From: Bradyrhizobium sp. CCBAU 51627
GTDB taxonomy: Bacteria > Pseudomonadota > Alphaproteobacteria > Rhizobiales > Xanthobacteraceae
DNA: 64,000 nt
Assembly: GCF_028128765.1 (NCBI RefSeq)
Contig: NZ_LBJG01000091.1
Coordinates: 62,001 to 126,000 of the forward strand
Direction of reading: 5' to 3'
Every line of letters starts with the position of its first letter. Within the stretch, counting starts at the first letter, position 1. The position numbers were made by a program, and so were the translations under genes. Positions 1 through 9,947 of the stretch are shown one piece after another. The notes under the pieces were generated by a model. It worked only from the letters and a program-made list of their open reading frames with translations. It made no database searches and was not told where the DNA came from.

Positions 1-168
1 CCTGCATTCGTCGGTTAGGCTCGACGGATATTGCCGCAAGGCGTCGCCGCGCGGGGGCTCAATCTTGATGACCTCGGCTCCCACATCGCCCAAGAGAGCG
101 CAGCCATACGGCCCCGCGAGATACGCGGTGAGATCAAGAACAACCACCCCTTGAAGTGCTTCCGCCAT
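1..168 (-). CDS. CaiB/BaiF (family III) CoA-transferase, N-terminal part only
   Basis: Reverse-strand translation from the ATG at 166-168 gives MAEALQGVVVLDLTAYLAGP, followed by LLGDVGAEVIKIEPPRGD, the typical N-terminus of class III CoA-transferases (the first Rossmann-like segment that binds CoA). The gene runs off the left edge after about 56 codons, so the catalytic Asp is outside the window. Its start lies 9 bases after the stop of the CitE-like gene on the same strand, so the two are probably one transcript. CoA-transferase plus CitE-like lyase is a known pairing in acyl-CoA activation and cleavage routes such as malyl-CoA or citramalyl-CoA metabolism. The substrate cannot be told from this fragment. 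Confidence 0.85.
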   Translation of the reverse strand, partial: MAEALQGVVVLDLTAYLAGPYGCALLGDVGAEVIKIEPPRGDALRQYPSSLTDECR

Positions 169-177
169 GCTTGCCTC

Positions 178-1122
178 TCAATATGCGGGAATTTCAATAT
201 TCGGGACGATGCCGACGTCCATGCCAGCTGCTCGAGCTGTTTTCAGGACATTCATTGCAGCCCGGACGTTTGCGTAGTCGAGCAACTTCGATTTGTAGCG
301 AATCGCGCCCACCCCGCGAGCCACTCCCTCCGCGAAAGCCGAAATGATTTCGCGCGCCTCGTTGACTTCGGCTTGCGATGGCGAGAAGACCTCGTTGATG
401 ATGGGGATGTGACTCGGGTGGATCGCCATCGCCCAAGTCGCACCCATGCGCTTGGACTTTTCGGCAAGCCGCCGCACCAGATCGAGGTCATCCAGCTGCC
501 CCGTCATGGAGCCCTCGATGTGCACGATACCGGCAGCGCGCGCTTGCAGCACGAAGTGGGCACCGAAGTAAATCCCTTCGTCGGTCGCATTGTTGAGGCC
601 GAGGGAAAGGGCAGCATCTCCACCCGGTGTTGGACCACAGGCAGCGCCGGCACGCTTGATCCGCTGGGATGCCATGCAGATGTCGTAGAGCCTGTACATG
701 GCCACTGCCGTTTCCGCACCAGCACCGCAGATCTCGATACCCCCAACCGGCAGGCCACGCGCCCTCTCCAGTTCCCCCAATACACGGTCCAGGGCGGCAA
801 TATCCTCCGGGTCCTCGACTTTGGCGAGCGCCACTCCATCGAGGCCCTCGATGACGATTGCATTCAGATCGTCCAGCAGGTGGCCCGTTCGCCATCCGTT
901 GACCCTCACGAATCGGCCGAAAGAGCCAGTACGGAGTTCCTTGATGGCTGTCGCGACGGCATTGCGAGCCGCAGGCTTTCGGGTGACCTCGACAGCGTCC
1001 TCAAGATCGAACATCAGTGCGTCGGCGCCATACTTGGGCGCCTTCAACATCCAGTCGAGTTTGTCTCCGGGAACGAAGAGCATCGAGCGATAGCACCTGG
1101 CGTCTCGAAAGGTCTGAGGCAA
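178..1122 (-). CDS. HpcH/HpaI aldolase / citrate lyase beta (CitE-like) family protein
   Basis: A 314-residue protein. The N-terminus has the CitE signature RSMLFVPGD with GADALMFDLEDAV (about residues 12-43), then FVRVNGW with the substrate-binding Arg, GGIEICGAGAE as the equivalent of the usual IET/AG segment, GGDAALSLGL, and the late WAMAIHPSHIPIINEVFSPS block. These are the elements of Mg-dependent CoA-ester lyases (malyl-CoA, citramalyl-CoA or beta-methylmalyl-CoA lyases). The start appears to be TTG at 1120-1122 behind AGGAGAG. It precedes the CoA-transferase gene by 9 bases, which suggests activation of a dicarboxylic acid with CoA followed by C-C cleavage. The exact acyl-CoA is not deducible. 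Confidence 0.88.
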   Translation of the reverse strand: MPQTFRDARCYRSMLFVPGDKLDWMLKAPKYGADALMFDLEDAVEVTRKPAARNAVATAIKELRTGSFGRFVRVNGWRTGHLLDDLNAIVIEGLDGVALAKVEDPEDIAALDRVLGELERARGLPVGGIEICGAGAETAVAMYRLYDICMASQRIKRAGAACGPTPGGDAALSLGLNNATDEGIYFGAHFVLQARAAGIVHIEGSMTGQLDDLDLVRRLAEKSKRMGATWAMAIHPSHIPIINEVFSPSQAEVNEAREIISAFAEGVARGVGAIRYKSKLLDYANVRAAMNVLKTARAAGMDVGIVPNIEIPAY

Positions 1123-1930
1123 ACAACTCTCCTAAATTCCAAATTTGCTGCACCAATTCGGTTACATCCTACCGATCTCTCGACATCGTTCAGTCCAGTT
1201 TAGCGGGCTTTGAAGCCTGATTCGCGCGCCGGCGGAACATTTTCGACGGATTTATGCAAAGCTGGTTTTGTCTGCGCTCTTTTTGCTCAAGCTTAAGAAG
1301 TAAGGCGCCTCGCAGCCAAATTAGCATTGAAGAACAGGCCATGGGCCCGGCTGAGGCGCGATGGTTGATCATGCCGCCGACCACGACGATGTTTCCCCAA
1401 AGAAACGAAGCCGAACGCGCCGCCACTCGATGCCAAGAAGCTCCACCTGCAAGGCGCTGAGCCCGCCGGCAACACGATCATTATCTTAAACACCTGCTTG
1501 CGCTGGGTCTTGATGGCAATCCAGAGAGGCTTGGCCAATTCTGGTCCACGCGTCGAAGAACACACCAAGAGAAAGAGCGGCTGGATAAGCAGTGCCAGTG
1601 CTATCGTTCCCCTATGCTGCTAACCGCTGGGCATTGGGACGGCACGGAAGCAGCCCGAGCTCAGAGACAGCTAGAATACTATTAGCTGTTCCTGCTCGAA
1701 GTTCGGCTGCGCGTCCCGGCTGGTTGGGATGCTCCACAACCGAGGCATGATGCACACCGAGGCATGACGCACATTGTCATGCCGCTCATGATCCTGCGGC
1801 AATAACCAAAATCACGCACGGCGAGAGCGAATCAGTTCGCTGCGTCGCTAGACGTTTTCTGCAGCTCAGCAATCTGCTCGTGTTCATCTATTGTCTCGAC
1901 TTCTCTAGAGCCCGCCAGACACCACAGCGC
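1123..1930. other. Intergenic stretch, no supported gene
   Basis: About 800 bases between the stop of the binding-protein gene and the CitE-like gene. Short reverse-strand open stretches around 1190-1570 have a few hydrophobic segments in different frames, so a long-decayed gene is possible, but I cannot assign a family. It must hold the promoter for the CitE/CoA-transferase pair. Confidence 0.5.
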
Positions 1931-3073
1931 TCATTGCGCCCGCCACGCCAGCCATCGCTCCTGGAGATGATCTGCATTCGTCTTACCATCCGGCCGCTTG
2001 GCAGCCAGCCAAGCAGGGTCCTCCGGGATGACTTTAGAAGCATTCTTCGGATCGATGCTGAGCAGCTGCACCCACTCAGCCGGAAGATACTGGAGCTGAT
2101 GTGTATTCGGCCCGGGATAGCCAGTGCCTTGAGTAAACCCGGCCGCAATCTGCGCGCGATTCAAGAATGCGAACAGTTTTTGCGCATTCACCGTATTGGG
2201 TCCACCTTTAAGAATGGCTGCATAGCTATACGTCAGCCAGGCCCCTTCCCAGGCGAACTTGATCGGTGCCCCTTTTCGGATCGCGGCGGTTACACGGCCA
2301 TCAAACGCGCTTGTCATGGCGTATTCGCCGTTGATCAGGAGTTGAGGCGGTTCGCCGCCCGCGCTCCACCACTTGCTAACATATGGCTTGATCTGGTTGA
2401 GCTTGTCGAATGCGAGATCGAGCTTCTCGTCTGTTAAGGGCCAGATGTCCTGGTGTGCGAGCCCGGTGGCGAGGAGCGCAAGTGGGATGGTGTGCTTACC
2501 AAGTAGAGCCTCAAGGCCACGTGCTCCGGGAAATTTCTTGACGTCCCAAAAGTCCACCCAATCTTGCGGGCCGCCGTTTGGAAAAACCCGCGCGTCGTAA
2601 GCGAGAACCCCCGCCGTTTGGAAGACGACAATTGCGTCGTTGAGACGTGCGTGCTGCGGCGTTCCTTCGAGCGACTCCTGATCCCAAAGAGTGTAATCAA
2701 CTGGCACAAACATTCCAGCTTCATGCATTGCCGGATAGTTCTGCACGACAATGTAGGCAACGTCCCAATCGACTCGGCCTGCCTGGTGCATTGCTTTGAC
2801 CTGGGGCTCGGCCAGATCGGCGACCACATCGACGACTTTTATTCCTGTCGCCTTCGTGAACGGCTCATAGACAAATCGCCGAATGCCTTCGGTAAATGAG
2901 CCGCCATAGCTAAAAACGACCACTTCGCCACTGCCCGCAAGTTTTTCCTGCGCCCAGGCTCCCGTCGCTTTGGCAACGAAGGGAGCGCTCAACAACACTG
3001 CCGCTGATTGAAGCATTGAGCGTCGGCTCTGGCCACCGGACGAATGGATTTGAGAAATCTGTCGCTTGGTCAT
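1931..3073 (-). CDS. Polyamine-type ABC transporter periplasmic binding protein (PotD-like), orphan copy
   Basis: A 380-residue extracellular solute-binding protein of the PotD/iron(III)-type family. The start is the ATG at 3071-3073, preceded by AGGAGGGGG; a longer open frame to 3124 lacks this support. Residues about 15-45 form a twin-arginine-like export signal (SRRSMLQSAAVLLS...AWAQ) ending before EKLAGSGEVVVFSYGGSF, the usual start of the mature family. YEPFTKATGIKVVDV and DWVDFWDVKKFPGARGL are typical family segments. It ends in HLQERWLAWRAQ, nearly the same as the binding protein at 23301-24434, and a dead third copy lies at 5335-6434. No permease or ATPase sits beside it, so it may deliver ligand to the transporter at 20.4-23.3 kb (inference). 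Confidence 0.9.
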   Translation of the reverse strand: MTKRQISQIHSSGGQSRRSMLQSAAVLLSAPFVAKATGAWAQEKLAGSGEVVVFSYGGSFTEGIRRFVYEPFTKATGIKVVDVVADLAEPQVKAMHQAGRVDWDVAYIVVQNYPAMHEAGMFVPVDYTLWDQESLEGTPQHARLNDAIVVFQTAGVLAYDARVFPNGGPQDWVDFWDVKKFPGARGLEALLGKHTIPLALLATGLAHQDIWPLTDEKLDLAFDKLNQIKPYVSKWWSAGGEPPQLLINGEYAMTSAFDGRVTAAIRKGAPIKFAWEGAWLTYSYAAILKGGPNTVNAQKLFAFLNRAQIAAGFTQGTGYPGPNTHQLQYLPAEWVQLLSIDPKNASKVIPEDPAWLAAKRPDGKTNADHLQERWLAWRAQ

Positions 3074-3832
3074 GACCCCCTCCTGGTTATGCTCAGCTCG
3101 TTTGCTCCGCCCATGCTTACACATATGTTCTTAAGCGCTACAGCGGGGCACGGATGGAACTTACCTCGGTTAAAGCAATCCTGCAAAATGAGGTACGGCC
3201 TTCCTAGTGTTCGATCGCTGATAAAGAGTTGTAGATCAGGGCGCTTGTGAATCTGCGACGATGGAAGAGATCGAGTAATGTCGGCAGCACGGCTAATCGA
3301 CAAAGCTTGGAGCGGCCGGCCGGGGCCGCAGAAATTGAGTTGGAAGGCGCGGATTGTGCTATTGGCCAGCGATGGATTGAGGGGAGAAGCGATTGGGGTC
3401 GACAGGCAAGGGCCGCTCACGGACCGGCGCCGGCCTTGGCGGTATGTGGCCAAGGCACGACGGGCCGCTGAATGACGTGATCTTCCTATCGTGGGGCAAC
3501 CGCTGCGACAGCCGCGAGCCCAGAGTCGATCGACGCCAACGTCGCGGCGCTACGCACCCGTGAGCTATGCTGATGCAGGAACCAGCGGTGAACGTGGCAC
3601 TGGTCGACAATGCTTTGAGTGCACCGCATTCGCAATCAATAAACCATGGACTTAGTCGAGGGGGACCTCTCATTGCCGGGCGGCCCTCCCTGGGAGCCGA
3701 CTGCATACCAGAGTGCACAGCCGAGCAGGTCGCGACGGCAAGGAAGCTCCGATTTTGCGCCAAGCTGACGTATACCGAAGAGGCGGCGGGCGGGAGAGTT
3801 CTGCGCGTGATTCAATCACCGCGTCATCGTCC
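3074..3832. other. Upstream region of the orphan binding protein; no supported gene
   Basis: About 760 bases. It contains the promoter region of the binding-protein gene, including the dyad-like element at 3177-3191. The short open frames on both strands are Arg/Ser-rich and do not resemble proteins. A 13-base palindrome, GTGATTCAATCAC, lies at 3807-3819, just past the racemase stop. Confidence 0.45.
3177..3191. promoter_or_regulatory. Putative operator: AATCCTGCAAAATGA (shared motif)
   Basis: This 15-mer recurs exactly at 14916-14930 and matches the perfect palindrome ATTCTGCAGAAT at 6542-6553 and the reverse complement of the element at 31265-31283. It lies about 105 bases upstream of the binding-protein start. 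The best candidate binder is the Lrp/AsnC regulator at 27986-28462, but this is inference. Confidence 0.4.
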
Positions 3833-4624
3833 TTAATCGATTCCCGCGAATGGCCTGCGTATCAACCCACCGATGACGAACTCGATCATCGAGGTAAAGT
3901 CGAAGACCGGAACGCCTGTAGCTCGCTGAACCGCGGCCGCATAGGGCGGTAACTCTGAACATTCGAACAGCAGCATCCCGATGTCCGGTCGATCCTTGAG
4001 GAGAGCGACGGCGGCAGCGACAGTTTCCCTTTCGACAGCACTGCTATCGAGGTCACCGCTGGCTGTAAGAAAAGCATCGGCGAAACAGGGGGCATCCTCA
4101 AGGCCCACTATGACCACACGGTCGGAATCGGCCGGCAACCCCGCGGCTCTCAACACGTCCGGAGTCAACGACGACGCCTTTGCCGTGATGATACCAAGCG
4201 CTTTGCCACGCGGAAGCATTTGTCCCAGCAATGCACCGAGAAGTAGTGGTGAAAGCAGCACGGGCACGTCGACGGCATTGCGCACGGCGTCTTGATACCG
4301 CAACATGAACCCGCAGTTGGCGGTAATCATTTGAGCGCCCTCGCGTACGAGCTCAATGGCGGCCTGTACCGCGGCCGAAGCGTATTTTCCGTAATCGGGC
4401 GCGACAAGTTCAGTGAACGAGAGGCCAAGGATCGTTTTGTAGCGAACAGGCACGCTCCAAGTGCTGGCATTGCCGACGCTGCCGGGAATGAACGGGCGGC
4501 TGAACTCACCGCTGCGGCCGATCCGCTCGAGGAGCAAGATCCCCACGGGTGCGCCGTAGAACGCGTGGTTCGGGTGCCGCGATGCGAACCAGGACTTGCC
4601 TTGGGTGAGCTGAGAATTGTTCAT
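3833..4624 (-). CDS. Aspartate/glutamate/hydantoin racemase family protein
   Basis: A 263-residue cytoplasmic protein of the Asp/Glu racemase superfamily, whose members racemise amino acids or hydantoins, or act as maleate isomerase or arylmalonate decarboxylase, through two Cys residues. Both expected Cys are visible: Cys104 in ITANCGFM and Cys222 in LLFECSELPP. The GALLGQMLPRGKALGIITA stretch is the usual Rossmann segment between the lobes. The ATG at 4622-4624 follows GAGAGGG. It stands between an intact and a dead copy of the amino-compound binding protein, so it may interconvert enantiomers of an imported amino compound (inference). Substrate not assignable. Confidence 0.85.
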   Translation of the reverse strand: MNNSQLTQGKSWFASRHPNHAFYGAPVGILLLERIGRSGEFSRPFIPGSVGNASTWSVPVRYKTILGLSFTELVAPDYGKYASAAVQAAIELVREGAQMITANCGFMLRYQDAVRNAVDVPVLLSPLLLGALLGQMLPRGKALGIITAKASSLTPDVLRAAGLPADSDRVVIVGLEDAPCFADAFLTASGDLDSSAVERETVAAAVALLKDRPDIGMLLFECSELPPYAAAVQRATGVPVFDFTSMIEFVIGGLIRRPFAGID

Positions 4625-5334
4625 CTAGCTACCCTCTCTAAACATGGGCCAATGCACCGGTAAAGGTCGGTCCAATCAGCGACCCTGCCAGCCCCCCAAA
4701 GCGAATGCCCACCATTGTAAACTCGTCTCGGCGCTGAATTTCAACGAAAAACCGGCATCCGACCGATAAAAAACTGCGAGATCCACCCTTTCATGCAAGG
4801 GGCCGCCCTTGCGAACGTTGTGCGCATACGCCCTCGCCGCCGATTTCATCGTATTGAATTGAATGGAGCGTGCAGATGTCGGGTAAGGATCTCGATATGC
4901 AACACTTGCCCTTTCGGACACCATTAGCGTCATGCCAGGGCAAGCGACCTTGAGGTGGTCCGAAGGCGCGAACCAGCCGTGGGCCCAATGATGAGATTGC
5001 TAATGCGATCGCGAGCGGATGCGATCCGTCGGCTCACGATAGAAGTCGATCGACATCGAAGGTTGGCGGTGCGGGTATAGATATGAACGATCAGTCGGAT
5101 TACCGTAATCACACGGCTGATGAAGTCTGTTAGCGCTTGTTCGCTTGCCATGAGAAATTCGTCTTTGAACTAACACTCTAGCGCGATACGCACCGGCACC
5201 CTGCCGGAGTAGCAGGAAGCCAACTGACTTTCGCGAGTAGCAAGGAGCGGCAAGGCCCTGTTGTGCGGACCAAGCTCGCGAGAACTCCGCCAGGTGGGTG
5301 ATTGCGATTGAGCTCAGCGCGTCCGCCATGGCAG
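4625..5334. other. Gene-poor stretch, no supported gene
   Basis: About 700 bases between the racemase gene and the dead binding-protein gene. Open frames on both strands are short and show no family features. The racemase promoter must lie at its left end. Confidence 0.45.
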
Positions 5335-6434
5335 CTAACGCTGCTGTATGTGATCTGCATTGGTTTCGCCATCTGGTCGCGTCTCCGCGAGCCAGTTGGC
5401 GTCATCAATGATGCACTTCGAAGCGTTCTGCGGATTCACGTTGACCTGCGGGATCAACTCGGCCGGCAGGTACTTGAGCTGATTTGTATTTGGCCCAGGG
5501 TAGCCGGTACCCTGCGTCCAGCCGGCCGCGATCTGCGCGCGGTTCAGAAAGGCGGTCAGCCTTTGCGCGTTCCCCGTGTTGGGCCCCCCTTCAGAACCGT
5601 CACGTATGTGTAGGTGACATAGGCGCCCAGACAAAGCTGATCGGCGCGCTCTGGCGGATCCCGGCAATCAATCGGCCATCGAACGCGTCCGCCATAGCAT
5701 ATTCTCGGTTGATCAAGAGCTGGGGCGCCTCACCGCCCGCGCTCCACGCTTGGTAATGTACGGCTTGATATCGTTCAGCTTTGCAAATTCCCGATCAAGC
5801 TTGTCGTCTGGCAGTGGCGAGATATCTTGTGTGCGACACCGGCGGCCAGGAGCGCAAATTGGATGGCGTGCTTACCGAAGAGAGCTCGAGACCCCTTGCT
5901 CCCGGAAACTTCTTGACGTCCCGAAAATCTGCCCAGTCTTGGGGACCAGCTCCCGAAAAGAGGCGCTGGACGTAAGCAAGACGATCGCGGACGCAAGCCC
6001 CACGACCGCGTCTTTGAGACGTGTATGCGGCGGCGCGTCGTCAAGCGCTTCTTGATCCCACAGACTGTAATCGATCGGCTCGGGCCTCCCGGCCTTGTGC
6101 ATTGCCGGATAGGCCTCCGCCTCGATATAAACAATGTCCCAATCGACGGGGCCAGCCTGGTGCATCGCCTTGACCTGGGGCTCCGCCACCACATCTACGA
6201 CTTTTATTCCGGTCGCCTTCGTGAACGGCTCATAGACGGATCGCCGAACACGTTGGGTAAAGGAGCCGCCACAGCTGAAGACGACGACTTCGCCGCTGCC
6301 GGCAAGCTTTTCCTACGCCCAGGCTCTTGTGGTGTTGGCAATAATCGGTAGGCTGAGCAAGGTCGCCATAGACTGGAGAACGAGGCGACGGCTCGGGCCG
6401 CTAAAGGAATGATTCCCGGCCCCCCTTTGGTCAT
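5335..6434 (-). pseudogene. Decayed PotD-like binding protein (third paralogue)
   Basis: On the reverse strand this reads as a broken copy of the protein at 1931-3073. The ATG at 6432-6434 keeps the ribosome site, but the frame shifts within the first codons. The true signal region (GPSRRLVLQSMATLLSLP) then runs into an in-frame TAG at 6313-6315 where the intact copy has CAG (the Gln of AWAQ). Further pieces (GIKVVDVVAEPQVKAMHQAG, KHAIQFALLAAGVAH, NTGNAQRLTAFLNRAQIAAG, RPDGETNADHIQQR) lie in different frames, so at least four frameshifts exist. The last residues are also lost at a TAG. A clear non-functional duplicate. Confidence 0.9.
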
Positions 6435-6541
6435 GACGCTCCCCCTCGTTATGCAGAGCTATGTTGTTCGGCGTATTATTACGCATGAGCGTAGCCGCCT
6501 AAACGGCACAAGGAGCGCGTAAATCGGCGGGGATCGAAGAA

Positions 6542-6553
6542 ATTCTGCAGAAT
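6542..6553. promoter_or_regulatory. Perfect palindrome ATTCTGCAGAAT upstream of the dead binding-protein gene
   Basis: A 12-base perfect dyad about 110 bases upstream of the pseudogene start. Position and sequence match the element upstream of the intact copy (3177-3191), so the operator seems to have been copied along with the gene. It is the most symmetrical member of the motif set. Confidence 0.45.
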
Positions 6554-6597
6554 AACGGGCAAATGTCGCGAGCCATCTCGCGCCGCTACGCAGGTTG

Positions 6598-7451
6598 TCA
6601 GTCTAGCAATGTCATGCCGTTCTTGACAACTTTGACGCCGCGCCCCTTCACGCTCGCTTCGAACGAGATCACGTTGCCATCCTTCCACATCTCCAGCGTC
6701 ATGGTCTCCCCGGGGTAGACCGGTGATGAAAAACGCGCCGCATGCCGCCTGCAGGCGCTGGGATCATAATCGGCATAGGTCTGCAGAATGCCGCGGCAGG
6801 TGATTCCGTAGGTACATGCCGTGAAGGATTGGCTTGGGAAACCCAAATCGCTTGGGGGACTCCGGATCGGAATGCAGCGGATGGCGATCACCGCAAAGCC
6901 GGTAGATCAGCCCTTGATCGGGGCGCGTGGGAATGTTGACGATCCGGACGGGCGCTCGGCTCGGCATTGATTCGGCCCGGGCTGACCGTCGGTAGGCCCG
7001 CCAAAGCCGCCATCGCGACTCGCAAAATACGAAGTCACCAGGGTTGCCAGCGGTTCTCCATGGCTGCCCTTCAGTACCGTTTCGAAGCGGATGACTGCTC
7101 CTTTGTGCTTGCCCTCTCGTAGACGGCGATCACGGAAGAGTCCGCCGTGATATCGGTGGCGGGCGGAAGCGTGCCGTGAAATGTGATGTCCCGCTCGCCG
7201 TCCAACGCGATGGGGTTTAGATTGAATTCACCAGGTTCAGCGAAGCCGGCGGCGACTGAGGCAAAGGTCGGAACGACCTTCAGTGGCCGCGCCGTCACTG
7301 TGGCCTCGTTGACGAAAGCGAGCTCCTTCTCGTCCAGGGGATCAGCTCCCATGCCAATACCAAGAGCGTAAAGCAGCACATCGCGATCGCTATAGCTGTA
7401 TTTTTGGTCGAGTCTCTTCATGGCCATCAGCTGCTCATAGTTGATTGCCAT
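6598..7451 (-). pseudogene. Decayed MaoC-type enoyl-CoA hydratase/dehydratase
   Basis: The reverse strand from ATG 7449-7451 reads MAINYEQLMAMK, then YALGIGMGADPLDEKELAFV and GERDITFHG, the N-terminal hot-dog half of the bacterial 2-enoyl-CoA hydratase 2 type. The C-terminal hot-dog half follows in other frames: IPTRPDQGLIYRLCGDRHPLHSDPE, then ITCRGILQTYADYDP and YPGETMTLEMWKDGNVISFEA. At least three frameshifts are needed (near 7110, 6960 and 6815). The YRLCGDRHPLHSDPE block holds the usual catalytic Asp/His pair, so the parent was probably an active hydratase. A second, more decayed MaoC remnant lies near 45 kb. Confidence 0.85.
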
Positions 7452-7674
7452 GTGATCTTTTCCCGCGCCAAGGCCTAGCCGGAACTAATAGAGCTTCGAC
7501 TGCTTACGTTGTTTGCGGAGAGAAACCAAGCAACGAGAATTCCTTGGTTTGAATCTCTCTTCGAGATAAGAAGCATCACTTCACGGCGCCTGTCATCCCG
7601 AGCGGGCGGTAATATGCTTCCTTGGCGATCTCGCTGGTCGAACCAAGCCTTGCAGCTAATCGACGGCTCGCTTG

Positions 7675-9885
7675 TCAAACTCCGTTGAGCTTCTTTTTGG
7701 TGATGAGGCAGTCAACGGCGACTAGCCCAGTTCCACTGGCAGAAAGGATGATGGGATTGATGTCAATCTCGCCGATCTCGTCGGCCAGATCGGTGCAAAG
7801 GGTCCCGAACTTGACAATGCAGTCGGCCAGTCCCTCCAAGTCTGCCTTGGCGCCGCCCCGCGCACCACGTAGAACGCTTGCACCGCGTAGCCGCCCGATT
7901 GCCGATTGCACGTCGTCCGCATCGAAGGGCGGCAGCAGCACCTGCACGTCGTTGAGTGCCTCAACCCATATTCCGCCCAATCCGAAGGCGATGACTGGCC
8001 CAAATTGCGGATCGAAAGTTGCGCCCAGCATGATTTCTGGCCCAGATTTGGCCATTTCTTGCACGACGACGCCGGCGCTCTTCGCTTCAGGGCGGTGCGA
8101 CCGGACCGAAGCCATGATCTGCTCAAATGCCTCCGCCGCTTTCTCGGCTGAGGGAATATTCAAGATGACGCCGCCAACGTCCGTCTTGTGCACGATCTCG
8201 GCCGACTCGACTTTCATCACCACCGGAAAATCAAGCGTCCGTGCAATGCGCGCCGCCTCATCCGCCCCCGTTGCCAGCGCTTCGCGCGTGACCGGAATTC
8301 CGTAGAGCGCGAGGAGACGCTTGCCCTCACGCTCCGTCAGAACGTCGTCTTTCGCCTCGCGCATGATGCGCAATGCCTCAGAATAGCAAGTGTTGCGCCG
8401 GCCCCACTTGGCCGATAGGCGATCACCGGGTTTACGGCCGCGTTGGAACTCAGCATAGCCCATCAGAGCAGAGAGCGCCTTCAGCCCAGGAGCTAGACCC
8501 TGCAAAAACGGCATGCCGTTGAATTCGGCCTTCGGCTCGATCATCGGATCCTTTGGATCGAGAGAGCTGTAGAAATGGCCGCCGGGGAGGCTCAATATCG
8601 GGAAGACAACCTCTGGTGCCGCCGCTGCAGCCCGCGTTAAGGCTTTCCCGAGAGCTGATCCCATATCCAGGCACGAAGGAAAGCCGCGGCCCCAGATGAC
8701 CATGTCATACGCGCCACAGGTGGCAAGTGTGCTCAGCGACTCATCGATGATGTGCGTGTCATAGCCGCCCTGTGCGGTGAGATCGAGGGGATTGCCGACA
8801 TTGCCGAACTCGGGAAAGACCCTCTCCAGCCGAGCCTTCGCCGGTGCGGGCAGCGGCGGAAATTCTATGCCGTAGGAATCGGCGACGTCGGACAGAATGC
8901 CGGCGGCGGTACCAGAGAAAGATGCGAACGCGACGCGGCGGCCGCGCGGCCGCTTCGTCGAAGACAGCGCAACCGCGGTCTCGATCAGATCGTCAACGGT
9001 ATCGACCCGGATGACACCCAATCGTTTCAGGACGGCATCGATCGCCACGTCTGAACCTACGAGGGAGCCGGTATGAGCCAATGCCGCTTGGCGGGCCTTT
9101 TCAGAGCGGCCAACCTTGATCATCACAATGGGCTTGCCCTTGTCGGCCGCGCGCTCGCAGGCCTTGATGAATTCAACCGGCCGCCTGATCTGCTCGCAGT
9201 AGGAGGTGATGACGCGCGTGTCCTCCTCGTCGACAAAATAGTCAATGAAATCTGCGACATCGAGACATGCCTCATTGCCGACAGTGACCACGCGACCGAT
9301 GCCGATTCCACGAGCCAGCAGTGGCACGATCAGGCTATAGACGAGGGTACCGCTCTGCAGGATGGAGCTAATTCCCCCTGCCTTCATGGTGTGAAAGTCC
9401 AGCGGGACCGCCATCAGCTGATTGGCCGCGTTCATCAACCCGAAACAGTTTGGGCCGACCACTGGGATGCCGGTTCGTGCGGCCCACTCCATAAGCCAGC
9501 GTTGCTTATTTTCCCCCTCCCCGGCCTGCTCGGCAAATCCGCTGGAGATGATCTGAATCGCTCGCACACCAGCGGCTTCGCAATCCTCGAGGACTTCGGG
9601 AATGGCCTTGCTTGGAATGGCGACCATGGCCAGGCCAACGGGATGAGGGATGGCTTTCAAGCTCGGATAGCATGGCACGCCCGCGATCTGCGTGTAACGC
9701 GGGTTCACGGCAACGACCTCGCCCGAGAAACCCCATTTCTTGATATTCGTGAGCATTTCGGTCGCGAAGCCTCCCTTCTGGGAGGCGCCTACAATCGCGA
9801 CGGATTCCGGCCGAAAAAGCTGGCTGATCCTACCCGCCGTTCCCTGCTGATGGTGGTCTTGTTGCGGCACACGATCAACTTGCAT
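7675..9885 (-). CDS. Acyl-CoA synthetase, NDP-forming (fused alpha and beta subunits)
   Basis: A 736-residue enzyme of the ADP-forming acetyl/acyl-CoA synthetase family, which makes acyl-CoA from acid, CoA and ATP through a phosphohistidine. Order: CoA-binding Rossmann domain (about 20-150, with ESVAIVGASQKGG and GPNCFGLMN), succinyl-CoA-ligase-like domains (about 165-460) carrying the phosphorylated His271 in ALAHTGSLVGSD, and a C-terminal ATP-grasp domain (about 500-730, with FPVVMKVES, HKTDVGGVILN and EIDINPI). It heads a same-strand cluster with a PimD/PimC-like pair and enoyl-CoA hydratase downstream of other promoters, and likely supplies their CoA substrate. The start ATG (9883-9885) has only a weak ribosome site. 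The acid substrate is not determined. Confidence 0.92.
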   Translation of the reverse strand: MQVDRVPQQDHHQQGTAGRISQLFRPESVAIVGASQKGGFATEMLTNIKKWGFSGEVVAVNPRYTQIAGVPCYPSLKAIPHPVGLAMVAIPSKAIPEVLEDCEAAGVRAIQIISSGFAEQAGEGENKQRWLMEWAARTGIPVVGPNCFGLMNAANQLMAVPLDFHTMKAGGISSILQSGTLVYSLIVPLLARGIGIGRVVTVGNEACLDVADFIDYFVDEEDTRVITSYCEQIRRPVEFIKACERAADKGKPIVMIKVGRSEKARQAALAHTGSLVGSDVAIDAVLKRLGVIRVDTVDDLIETAVALSSTKRPRGRRVAFASFSGTAAGILSDVADSYGIEFPPLPAPAKARLERVFPEFGNVGNPLDLTAQGGYDTHIIDESLSTLATCGAYDMVIWGRGFPSCLDMGSALGKALTRAAAAAPEVVFPILSLPGGHFYSSLDPKDPMIEPKAEFNGMPFLQGLAPGLKALSALMGYAEFQRGRKPGDRLSAKWGRRNTCYSEALRIMREAKDDVLTEREGKRLLALYGIPVTREALATGADEAARIARTLDFPVVMKVESAEIVHKTDVGGVILNIPSAEKAAEAFEQIMASVRSHRPEAKSAGVVVQEMAKSGPEIMLGATFDPQFGPVIAFGLGGIWVEALNDVQVLLPPFDADDVQSAIGRLRGASVLRGARGGAKADLEGLADCIVKFGTLCTDLADEIGEIDINPIILSASGTGLVAVDCLITKKKLNGV

Positions 9886-9947
9886 GTTTAACCCGTCGGT
9901 TCTTGTATTGCGTAACGCTGGCGTCTCGTTTGGATGAGATCCCGGTC

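Noticed and set aside
31..1203. A long forward open frame of 390 codons
   Set aside because: It is the antisense shadow of the CoA-transferase and CitE-like genes, whose family motifs are on the reverse strand.
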